Shown here one piece after another: positions 1-5,207 of a DNA stretch of 8,447 nt. Source of the stretch: Spirosoma sp. (lineage in GTDB: Bacteria > Bacteroidota > Bacteroidia > Cytophagales > Spirosomataceae); NCBI GenBank assembly GCA_025351545.1, contig JANXVQ010000145.1, forward strand, positions 1-8,447, given 5' to 3'. How positions within the stretch are numbered: the stretch's first letter is position 1; each line of letters begins with the position of its first letter. Below the pieces are notes generated by a model, which was given only the letters and a program-made list of their open reading frames with translations, made no database searches and was not told the origin of the DNA. The translations under genes and the position numbers were made by a program.

Positions 1-305
1 TTCAGTGGTTGAGCGACCGACTCACCAACAGCTTTGTAGGCGGCAAAATGAATAACGCCAACGGGAGTTTCTTTGCGGAAGATGTCCTCCATAGCAACGG
101 CATCATTGCAGTTAACTGGATAACAAGTTACGTCGCGACCCAGAATAGCTCGTAACCCATCAAGAGCTGAGCGTTCGGAGTTCGAAAAATCATCGACGAT
201 GATCGGTTCGAAACCGGCGTTAACCAACGATACAACCGTGTGGGAACCAATGAAGCCAGCGCCACCAGTTACCAGAATTTTGGGAGAATTGCTTGTGAGA
301 GTCAA
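1..305 (-). CDS. galE: UDP-glucose 4-epimerase, N-terminal part (runs off the left edge)
   Basis: GalE interconverts UDP-glucose and UDP-galactose with bound NAD+ in the cytoplasm, supplying galactose for LPS and capsule. The 101 visible residues are the start of an extended short-chain dehydrogenase fold. A beta strand KILVTGG leads into the Rossmann glycine motif GGAGFIGSH (residues 14-22). An acidic pair ends strand 2 in IIVDDFSNS (D38/D39), where NAD ribose is bound. HFAAYKAVGESV (86-97) matches the GalE-specific stretch after strand 4. The catalytic YxxxK lies beyond the window. The start is TTG at 305-303: an in-frame TAA lies at 338-336 and no ATG or GTG falls between it and the Rossmann strand. 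It is divergent from the SirB1-like gene. The KAVGESV match favours GalE over other sugar-nucleotide epimerases, but substrate cannot be proved from a third of the protein. Confidence 0.9.
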   Translation of the reverse strand, partial: MTLTSNSPKILVTGGAGFIGSHTVVSLVNAGFEPIIVDDFSNSERSALDGLRAILGRDVTCYPVNCNDAVAMEDIFRKETPVGVIHFAAYKAVGESVAQPL

Positions 306-326
306 ACCGTTTTTTATAAAGATTTT

Positions 327-348
327 GTTGCTATTTTAGCGTAGCAAC
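327..348. promoter_or_regulatory. Inverted repeat between galE and the SirB1-like gene
   Basis: A perfect 7-base inverted repeat, GTTGCTA and TAGCAAC, flanks an 8-base spacer. It lies upstream of both divergent genes, so it is not a terminator. If galE uses the element at 362-369, the repeat falls in the galE leader and could be an operator or an RNA hairpin. The rest of the 306-435 gap shows nothing further that I can support. Confidence 0.35.
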
Positions 349-361
349 TCCTGGAACCAGA

Positions 362-369
362 CAAAAGTA
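362..369 (-). promoter_or_regulatory. Candidate galE promoter -7 element
   Basis: Read on the minus strand this is TACTTTTG, an exact match to the Bacteroidota sigma-A -7 consensus TAnnTTTG. It sits about 57 bases upstream of the galE TTG start, which would give an untranslated leader of about 50 bases. I see no clear -33 TTG element at the usual distance, so the call rests on one 8-base motif. Confidence 0.4.
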
Positions 370-435
370 GTATATTCAGGAGGTTTCCGAAAACAGTTTT
401 TATTCTGGGGTCACTTGACAAAGCGTCACAAACTA

Positions 436-1311
436 ATGAACGACAACGAATTGAAAGCCCTGATCTCGCTCTTAGACGACGAAGACCGGGAAGTTGTTGA
501 ACACGTTGAACAGCGGATTCGGCAAATAGGTGGGCAAATGATTCCGTTTTTAGAGTCGGAATGGGAAGGAAGCTTTAACCCCGGTCTTCAAAAACGAATC
601 GAAGAAATTATTCATGATCTTCAATACGAGTCAGTACTGGATCGAATGCGCGACTGGAAAAATGGTGGCGCAATGGACCTGCTGGAAGGTCTTTGGATTG
701 TTGCCACCTATCAATATCCTGACCTCTCACTTGATAGACTGAGAAAGGATATAGAACAGTTATTCTACGACGTTTGGGTTGATTTCAAACCGGATATGCA
801 TCCCGACGAGCAAATTAAGGCGATGAATACGGCGTTTTTCTCAAAGCTTAAATTCGCCCCCAATACCAAGCACTTTCACTCGCCTGCCAACTCCATGATC
901 AATCAGGTACTCGAATCGCGTCGGGGCAATCCGATCACGCTTTGTGTGCTTTATATGCTCATTTCCAAACGATTAAATCTACCCGTTTATGGTGTGAACT
1001 TACCAAACCTGTTCGTACTGACGTACAAAAACAGTAATGGCGTGCAGTTTTATATCAATGTATTTAACCGGGGATTAGTTTTCACGACCAAAGACATCGA
1101 CCAGTACATTGACCAACTGAATATCAAACGATTAGACACTTTTTACCAGCCTTGTACAAATGCTGATATTGTTCGGCGTGTGCTTCGTAATCTGACGCTC
1201 GCTTTTGAAAAAAACGGCGATAGCGAACGAGTTAAAGAGGTTGAGCAAATTCTTAATGCCGTACGTGACGACGGCGATGGATTGCCCTTGTCAGATTATA
1301 CGCAACGCTAG
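436..1311 (+). CDS. SirB1-family transglutaminase-like protein
   Basis: This is a 291-residue protein of the SirB1/transglutaminase-like family, cytoplasmic by sequence (no signal peptide or membrane segment). Residues 1-65 look helical and HEAT-like. Next comes the family core: ESRRGNPITLC (about 160-170), followed by KRLNLPVYGVNLPNLFVL (about 178-195) and INVFNRG (about 207-213). Cys170 lies where the transglutaminase fold would carry its nucleophile, but SirB1 members are generally not shown to be enzymes and I cannot assign a reaction. Family members elsewhere sit near hemK/prfA, which is not the case here. I chose ATG 436; a TTG at 415 in the same frame would add seven basic residues (MTKRHKL). 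A perfect AGGAGG at 378-383 is too far from either start to serve them. The gene converges on the phosphopantetheinyl transferase with a 74-base gap. Confidence 0.8.
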   Translation: MNDNELKALISLLDDEDREVVEHVEQRIRQIGGQMIPFLESEWEGSFNPGLQKRIEEIIHDLQYESVLDRMRDWKNGGAMDLLEGLWIVATYQYPDLSLDRLRKDIEQLFYDVWVDFKPDMHPDEQIKAMNTAFFSKLKFAPNTKHFHSPANSMINQVLESRRGNPITLCVLYMLISKRLNLPVYGVNLPNLFVLTYKNSNGVQFYINVFNRGLVFTTKDIDQYIDQLNIKRLDTFYQPCTNADIVRRVLRNLTLAFEKNGDSERVKEVEQILNAVRDDGDGLPLSDYTQR

Positions 1312-1362
1312 TGTATCCAAGGGACTTATTCCGTGAGCTATGAGAATTACACCTCAGGAGTT

Positions 1363-1377
1363 TTATCCCGTGGATAA
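1363..1377. terminator. Weak hairpin between convergent genes
   Basis: TTATCC and GGATAA form a perfect 6-base stem around a 3-base CGT loop in the gap between the SirB1-like gene and the oppositely directed phosphopantetheinyl transferase. No T-run follows on either strand. Its place between two stop codons suits a shared terminator, but the structure alone is weak. Confidence 0.25.
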
Positions 1378-1385
1378 GTAATATC

Positions 1386-2018
1386 TCAGTACGCCACGGC
1401 TAGTAGACCCGGACCCGCCCAAACACATCGAATAGTTAACTGTTCCTGATGGTTAGGTAATCGAACATGGCCAACAAGGTGATCAGCTCCGTCGGCAAAG
1501 GGTTCAATTTGTAAATGTTCCCGAAAGGTAAGCTGGCGTTTTCCATAAAGTTTATACAACGCTTCTTTTGCACACCAGTAAACCGCCAGTCGGTTTGGAT
1601 CTCCGGCAGCATGGGCAATTTCACTCTCCGACAAAACACGAGGCACCACGCGCCTGAACTGCTCTCGAATTGGCTCAATATCAATGCCAACCGGCCGCGA
1701 CCGATGAAGCACCGCTGCCGCCCAGCCACCCGTATGGGAGAGTGAAATATGCCAGGGAGAGTCAATCAGGTGCGGTTTGCCAAACTCATCTTTCTGCAAA
1801 CCTCGGTAGGGCATTCCCTGCGCTTCGACCAGTTGCCGAATAGCCCCCCGGCACGCAAGCCATTCAATTCGTTGCGACGGATGACTGATACCCGCCAAAT
1901 CCTCCTTTTCCGATACGGTTAGCAGTAGCCCCGCCCGCAATGTTGGTTCATCTTCGGTAATGGCCCGGAGCCGGGCTACACAGTCGCCGTTTATATCTAT
2001 CTGAAAAGTCACAATCAA
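1386..2018 (-). CDS. 4'-phosphopantetheinyl transferase
   Basis: This enzyme moves the phosphopantetheine arm of coenzyme A onto a conserved serine of a carrier protein, turning apo-ACP/PCP into the holo form. The 210 residues match a single-chain, pseudo-dimeric Sfp-like enzyme rather than the ~120-residue AcpS type. Visible motifs are KPHL (81-84) with ISLSHTGGWAAAV (91-103), the Mg2+/CoA motif GIDIE (111-115; D113, E115) and WCAKEALYKLYGK (148-160; W148, K151, E152 of WxxKEA). Start choice is forced to be non-ATG: TAA at 2027-2025 closes the frame, leaving TTG 2018 or GTG 2012. The target carrier is unknown; no synthase lies in the window, so it may serve fatty-acid synthesis or a pigment pathway encoded elsewhere. 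It diverges from the WD40 gene with 41 bases between the starts. Confidence 0.9.
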   Translation of the reverse strand: MIVTFQIDINGDCVARLRAITEDEPTLRAGLLLTVSEKEDLAGISHPSQRIEWLACRGAIRQLVEAQGMPYRGLQKDEFGKPHLIDSPWHISLSHTGGWAAAVLHRSRPVGIDIEPIREQFRRVVPRVLSESEIAHAAGDPNRLAVYWCAKEALYKLYGKRQLTFREHLQIEPFADGADHLVGHVRLPNHQEQLTIRCVWAGPGLLAVAY

Positions 2019-2064
2019 AAGTCGTTAGTCGTTCGAGAAAAAGAAAGGATTAACGACCTTTGAT
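2014..2064. promoter_or_regulatory. Inverted repeat whose arms hold the start codons of two divergent genes
   Basis: The left arm 2014-2027 and right arm 2051-2064 are inverted copies matching at 13 of 14 bases, with a 23-base spacer. Read outward, each arm is TAACGAC(T/C)TTTGAT: an in-frame TAA, two codons, then the TTG start. The phosphopantetheinyl transferase starts in the left arm and the WD40 protein in the right, in the same phase. The spacer also holds a tandem GTCGTT heptad pair (2021-2034). All control signals for both genes must lie in or near these 51 bases, yet I see no TAnnTTTG motif. The repeat could be an operator, a translation-level structure or a degenerate repeat element. 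Confidence 0.55.
2044..2049 (+). promoter_or_regulatory. Possible ribosome binding site for the WD40 gene
   Basis: AAAGGA ends 10 bases before the TTG start at 2060. It supports that TTG over the alternative TTG at 2072. The match to anti-SD is partial, and few other genes in this window have one. Confidence 0.35.
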
Positions 2065-2986
2065 CACCAACTTGTCCTATCAATCTGTGATTGTAGAAAA
2101 AATAGATACCTTCGGCGGGCACCGCAGCCCAATTTATACGCTCGAGCGCGGCCCAACAGCTGAACAGTTTTTTTCGGCTGGTGGCGATGGACAGGTTGTG
2201 CAATGGCATCTCGACCGGCCCGATCTGGGCGAGCTAATCGCTAATATGCCAACTTCGATTTACGCATTAGCCTTACACCCGGCCAGCGGCCTTTTGTGGG
2301 TTGGGCAGAACTACGAAGGCATACACATTATTGACTCTGTACGAAAACAGGAAGTCGCTTCATTAAAAATGACAGCAGCAGCCATTTTCGATATCAAATT
2401 TCACAAAAGTGATGCTTTCCTGGCCCTGGCTGATGGCGTCGTAGCCGTTGTAGACACTGACCGGTTAGTCGTCAGAAAACACCTCAAAGCATCTGATCAG
2501 TCAGCACGATGCATGGCTGTAAATCCCGTTGAGCGAGAACTGGCGGTTGGTTATAGCGATAATGTTGTTCGTATTTTTGACCTGACAACCTACGAACTCA
2601 AACGAAGTATTGCGGCACATGGCAACTCGGTCTTTACGGTTGCCTACTCTCCTGATTTTCGATACCTGCTTACGGCCGGGCGCGATGCTCATCTGAAAGT
2701 ATGGGACGTTGAGAAAAACTATATTTTACAACATGATATTGTGGCGCACCTGTTTGCGATTAATCACTTGGCATTCAGTTCAGATGGCCGTTTTATGGCT
2801 ACAGCCAGTATGGATAAATCCATTAAAATATGGGATGCCGAAACGTATCGACTACTGAAGGTCGTTGATCGTGCCCGGCATGCCGGGCATGGTACATCTG
2901 TCAATAAAGTACTTTGGTCAGAATACCATAATTTACTTCTCTCGGCCAGCGACGATCGTACAATTTCGGTATGGAAATTCAGCTAA
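2060..2986 (+). CDS. WD40-repeat protein, single seven-bladed beta-propeller
   Basis: The 308-residue product is almost entirely WD40 repeats, with no signal peptide, so it is probably a cytoplasmic scaffold. I count seven blades: about 16-55, 62-95, 104-138, 145-180, 186-220, 228-262 and 272-308. The later ones are most canonical (LKVWDVE near 212-218, IKIWDAE near 256-261, a C-terminal ISVWKFS that may close the ring). Blades 2-3 are degenerate and lack the WD pair. Seven blades make a complete ring, so the protein looks intact. The start is TTG 2060, because TAA at 2051-2053 closes the frame and no ATG lies nearby; a TTG at 2072 is the alternative. Partner and function cannot be told from sequence. 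A hairpin with a T-run follows the stop. Confidence 0.85.
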   Translation: MITNLSYQSVIVEKIDTFGGHRSPIYTLERGPTAEQFFSAGGDGQVVQWHLDRPDLGELIANMPTSIYALALHPASGLLWVGQNYEGIHIIDSVRKQEVASLKMTAAAIFDIKFHKSDAFLALADGVVAVVDTDRLVVRKHLKASDQSARCMAVNPVERELAVGYSDNVVRIFDLTTYELKRSIAAHGNSVFTVAYSPDFRYLLTAGRDAHLKVWDVEKNYILQHDIVAHLFAINHLAFSSDGRFMATASMDKSIKIWDAETYRLLKVVDRARHAGHGTSVNKVLWSEYHNLLLSASDDRTISVWKFS

Positions 2987-2997
2987 AACAACTGGTT

Positions 2998-3019
2998 AAA
3001 ATAGGATTCGCCTATTTTT
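2998..3019 (+). terminator. Hairpin with T-run after the WD40 gene
   Basis: AAAATAGG and CCTATTTT form a perfect 8-base stem with a 5-base loop, ending in five Ts, 11 bases after the WD40 stop codon. The form is that of a factor-independent terminator, although the stem is AT-rich and the Ts partly belong to it. Confidence 0.5.
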
Positions 3020-3023
3020 CCGG

Positions 3024-3041
3024 CTATTTTTTGTAAAATAG
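3024..3041 (+). promoter_or_regulatory. Second hairpin in the leader of the DivIVA-like gene
   Basis: CTATTTT and AAAATAG form a 7-base stem with a 4-base loop, five bases after the terminator hairpin. The AAAATAGG at 3035-3042 could instead pair with the CCTATTTT at 3011-3018, so the two hairpins and this longer pairing exclude one another. The remaining ~65 bases to the DivIVA start are AT-rich with no clear Shine-Dalgarno site. TATTTTTTG at 3025-3033 is one base too long for the Bacteroidota -7 consensus. Confidence 0.35.
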
Positions 3042-3107
3042 GTATTATGGACGTTAATTCACCTTTATCTGATCATTCAGGAACTCATAAAAAAACTTAG
3101 CGCACCA

Positions 3108-4010
3108 ATGAAAATTACGCCCATCGAAATCCGGCAACACACGTTTGAAAAAGGGTTGCGCGGCTATAGAACAGAAGATGTTGACGCATTTCTGAGTTCT
3201 TTATCTCAGGAATGGGAACGCTTAACCGGCGAATTTAAAATGTTAAAGATGCAGCTTGAAATAGCTGAAAAAGAACTAGGCAAACTGAAAGAGGTAGAAA
3301 TGACGCTGTTCCGCACGCTTAAAACAGCCGAAGATACCAGCGTACAAATCACAGAACAGGCGAATAAAGCAGGGGAAAAGTATGTCGGCGACGCGAAGCA
3401 ACAGGCCGATGATATAGTGGCCGACGCCCGCAAACGCTCAGCCCTAATGGTGCAGGATGCCGAAAATCAGGCACGCTATTTAAAAGATAATATTCTGAAT
3501 GATCTCAAATCGTTGGAACATGATTTTAAAGCGTTGGAAAACTATAAAGAAAACTTAGCCGTTCAAATCCGCGCCCTTGCCAGCAATGCCGTTGATAGTG
3601 TCGATCGGTTCGAGAAAAAATTCGCCAAACAAGATTTAAAAGGAAAGATTAGCGACGTTACATCACAGATCAATGATGAACTGAAACAGCCCGAAACCGG
3701 TGAAAATTCAGCTGGCGAGACTTCATCCGAAACAAATGCCCATGCCAATCCTGTTGCTGATCTCCCTTCATTAATTGAGCGCGAAACATCTACACCAGAA
3801 GCAATTCCGGTAGATGAAGCGCTGTCTGAAAAGCTTGATGAGGCCATTCAATCCAGCCAGCATGAATCAAATCAGCCCGTTGCAGAAGCTGAATCGGTCG
3901 TTGATCAGACTACGCCAGAGTCGGCACTTGCCGAAGTAAATACAACAGAACCAGAAATAAGTGAGGAGGCTCCAGCAAAAAAAGGTGGCTCTTTCTTCGA
4001 TCAAATTTAA
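3108..4010 (+). CDS. DivIVA-domain coiled-coil protein
   Basis: The first 40 residues match the DivIVA/GpsB membrane-binding domain: ITPIEIR, then TFEKGLRGYRTEDVDAFL (12-29). By position, L17-R18 corresponds to the F17-R18 tip that inserts into membrane in Bacillus DivIVA, with Leu for Phe. Residues about 30-195 are charged heptad-like coiled coil, as expected for parallel oligomers. Residues about 195-290 are acidic, rich in Glu, Ser, Thr and Pro, and probably disordered. The C-terminus is a short basic-aromatic peptide, KKGGSFFDQI, that looks like a conserved docking tail. In Gram-positives DivIVA marks poles and division sites by sensing negative curvature; its job in Bacteroidota is not settled. 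ATG 3108 gives the domain its full N-terminus. It sits 31 bases before folB on the same strand, so they are probably co-transcribed, with no obvious functional link. Confidence 0.88.
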   Translation: MKITPIEIRQHTFEKGLRGYRTEDVDAFLSSLSQEWERLTGEFKMLKMQLEIAEKELGKLKEVEMTLFRTLKTAEDTSVQITEQANKAGEKYVGDAKQQADDIVADARKRSALMVQDAENQARYLKDNILNDLKSLEHDFKALENYKENLAVQIRALASNAVDSVDRFEKKFAKQDLKGKISDVTSQINDELKQPETGENSAGETSSETNAHANPVADLPSLIERETSTPEAIPVDEALSEKLDEAIQSSQHESNQPVAEAESVVDQTTPESALAEVNTTEPEISEEAPAKKGGSFFDQI

Positions 4011-4041
4011 GTAACGCGGGCTGGAAATCTACGCCACCTAT

Positions 4042-4392
4042 ATGGGAACAATTGCCTTGGAAGGCCTCGAATTTTTTTCTTACCACGGGTTCTACGACGA
4101 GGAGCAGAAAATTGGCAATAAATATTCGGTGGATATTGTCGTAACGGCCGACTTTTCGGAAGCAGCCCGACGCGATCGCCTGAGTGCCACCGTCAATTAT
4201 GAAGATTTATACCGGATTACGGCTGCTGTAATGCAGCAATCAGCACGATTACTCGAACATATTGCTCATCAGATTATTCAGGAAATTCGAACAAAATACC
4301 CTGATTTAGAAGCTGTTGAAGTTAGCGTTTCGAAGTTCAATCCACCCATTGGGGGCGTTTGCCACAGAGCCAAGATAACGTTAAAAGAATAA
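4042..4392 (+). CDS. folB: Dihydroneopterin aldolase
   Basis: FolB splits 7,8-dihydroneopterin into 6-hydroxymethyl-7,8-dihydropterin and glycolaldehyde in folate synthesis, acting as a cytoplasmic octamer. At 116 residues it has the normal length. Against Staphylococcus aureus FolB the key residues align: YHG (14-16), then Glu21 (Glu22 there), Tyr53 in VNYEDLY (Tyr54), the pterin-anchoring Glu72 in LLEHIA (Glu74), and catalytic Lys98 in SKFNPPIGG (Lys100). All are present, so it should be active. The start is ATG 4042. Other folate genes are not nearby; its upstream partner is the DivIVA-like gene. The stop codon lies inside a strong hairpin shared with convergent ytxJ. Confidence 0.95.
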   Translation: MGTIALEGLEFFSYHGFYDEEQKIGNKYSVDIVVTADFSEAARRDRLSATVNYEDLYRITAAVMQQSARLLEHIAHQIIQEIRTKYPDLEAVEVSVSKFNPPIGGVCHRAKITLKE

Positions 4393-4442
4393 CAGGAGTG
4401 AAGGGAAGATACACATGGTATTTTTCCTTCACTCCTGTTATT
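4388..4442. terminator. Strong bidirectional terminator hairpin between folB and ytxJ
   Basis: The arms 4388-4412 and 4418-4442 pair over 25 bases around a 5-base loop. The outer 17 pairs are perfect (AATAACAGGAGTGAAGG and its complement) and only two G-U wobbles occur, at 4405/4425 and 4408/4422. It overlaps the folB stop codon and ends 14 bases from the ytxJ stop. There is no clean T-tract on either side, but position and strength suit a terminator serving both convergent transcripts. Confidence 0.7.
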
Positions 4443-4456
4443 TCCTACACTTCCTT

Positions 4457-4801
4457 TTATACTGCTTTCTGCAAGCCAGCAAAGGAAATTGACATATGCG
4501 ACGCATCGTAAACACACTCGCCATTACGAATCAGCAACACCTGTGGCGATTCGTGTTCAATCCCAAATTGGCTTTCGATTTCCTTCGAAATGGGACGATT
4601 GGCTAACAAGTCCAGGTAATAAGGTTTTACCCCAAGCTGATCGTTCCAATTACGCTCCATACGGCTAAGCGCCATTGCACTTATTGAACAAGTCGTGCTG
4701 TGTTTGAAAATCAACACTGGCTGCTTCGCTGATTCTTGTTTGATGGTATCAAGCTGAGCGTCGCTCGTTAATTTGTTCCAGTTCATTGTATCGACATACA
4801 T
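4457..4801 (-). CDS. ytxJ: YtxJ/BrxC-family monothiol bacilliredoxin
   Basis: This is a small (114-residue) thioredoxin-fold protein of the YtxJ family, which in Bacillus (BrxC) removes bacillithiol from S-bacillithiolated proteins in the cytoplasm. The active-site loop is HSTTCSIS (34-41) with a single reactive Cys38, so a monothiol mechanism is expected. Pro86 in ESPQVLLI is the cis-proline opposite it. A second cysteine (Cys96) is not in a CxxC. Finding it suggests that the organism makes bacillithiol, as many Bacteroidota do; no bsh gene is in view to confirm this. ATG 4801 is used here; ATG 4786 (MNWNKL) is an equally good start. It lies 39 bases after the small conserved gene on the same strand, so the two may be one transcript. 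Confidence 0.88.
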   Translation of the reverse strand: MYVDTMNWNKLTSDAQLDTIKQESAKQPVLIFKHSTTCSISAMALSRMERNWNDQLGVKPYYLDLLANRPISKEIESQFGIEHESPQVLLIRNGECVYDASHMSISFAGLQKAV

Positions 4802-4840
4802 TCTATTGACGTAAAATCAATTTTAATCCTGAAAAGTTCG

Positions 4841-5149
4841 TTAGTATTCAGGTGTGTACCGTAGTTTTTGGGCCATCTCAGTCGAGATAGCTTCAGCGTA
4901 CATACCATACGCATCGACTAATGTACCTTTGTTCCCGTTTTTGGCTTCAATGGCATATAAAACGGCCTCGTCGCCGGGGTCTGTCATGCCCTCAAAACGG
5001 TATACATCAACAATATCAAAGTCAGCGGGTCTTAGCTCAATATCGTCGGGCTGGCAGTGCAAATGATCGTGTTTAAGATTATAATCCTGGATAAAACCCT
5101 CTTTACGAAGGCCTTCAAGTGCTTCTGTGAGTGTGTCGTAGGTTTTCAT
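4841..5149 (-). CDS. Small conserved Bacteroidota protein (often mislabelled phosphoribosylpyrophosphate synthetase)
   Basis: The 102-residue acidic protein belongs to a family I recall from many Bacteroidota genomes under the name phosphoribosylpyrophosphate synthetase. It is a third of the length of a real PRPP synthetase and lacks both the PRPP-binding DD motif and the flexible ATP loop, so that name is almost certainly wrong. Recognisable conserved blocks are YDTLTEALEGLRKEGF (4-19), DFDIVDVYRFEGMTDPGDEAV (43-63) and YAIEAKNGNKGTLVDAYGMY (65-84). The pattern looks like a single small alpha/beta domain. No signal peptide or membrane segment is seen. The start is ATG 5149, 58 bases from divergent waaA. 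It leads ytxJ by 39 bases and may be co-transcribed with it. Function is unknown. Confidence 0.82.
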   Translation of the reverse strand: MKTYDTLTEALEGLRKEGFIQDYNLKHDHLHCQPDDIELRPADFDIVDVYRFEGMTDPGDEAVLYAIEAKNGNKGTLVDAYGMYAEAISTEMAQKLRYTPEY

Positions 5150-5174
5150 GAATGGATATTTACTGGTGAGTTTG

Positions 5175-5182
5175 TAGCTTTG
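5175..5182 (+). promoter_or_regulatory. Candidate waaA promoter -7 element
   Basis: TAGCTTTG is an exact match to the Bacteroidota -7 consensus TAnnTTTG. It would start transcription near 5190, leaving a leader of about 18 bases before the TTG start of waaA. No clear -33 TTG is seen upstream. The element also supplies the in-frame TAG that bounds the waaA frame. Confidence 0.5.
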
Positions 5183-5207
5183 TCAATATAACCAACCTCA
5201 TCTTCGC

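Noticed and set aside
378..383. Perfect AGGAGG Shine-Dalgarno sequence
   Set aside because: No ATG, GTG or TTG lies within the workable distance. It is 31 bases from TTG 415 and 52 from ATG 436, so it does not decide a start and is probably chance.
1436..1765. Open frame of 109 codons on the same strand as the phosphopantetheinyl transferase, out of frame
   Set aside because: It lies wholly within a gene with intact motifs and has no recognisable domain. It is a shadow frame.
3025..3033. Promoter -7 element for the DivIVA-like gene (TATTTTTTG)
   Set aside because: Spacing is one base too long for TAnnTTTG, no -33 element is seen, and the bases already belong to a hairpin arm.
3206..3847. 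Two serine- and alanine-rich minus-strand frames (3206-3433, 3563-3847)
   Set aside because: They are antisense to the DivIVA-like coding region, and their biased composition simply mirrors its Glu/Ala/Lys-rich codons.
2060..4392. WD40, DivIVA-like and folB as one functional cluster
   Set aside because: A terminator-like hairpin and a 121-base gap separate the WD40 gene from the DivIVA-like gene, and folB has no known link to either. Only the DivIVA-like gene and folB are likely co-transcribed.
4805..4821. Short inverted repeat ATTGA/TCAAT just upstream of ytxJ
   Set aside because: Five-base AT-rich arms are expected by chance in intergenic DNA of this composition.
4841..5149. PRPP synthetase as a functional call
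   Set aside because: The protein is about 100 residues and lacks the PRPP-binding and ATP-loop motifs of that enzyme.
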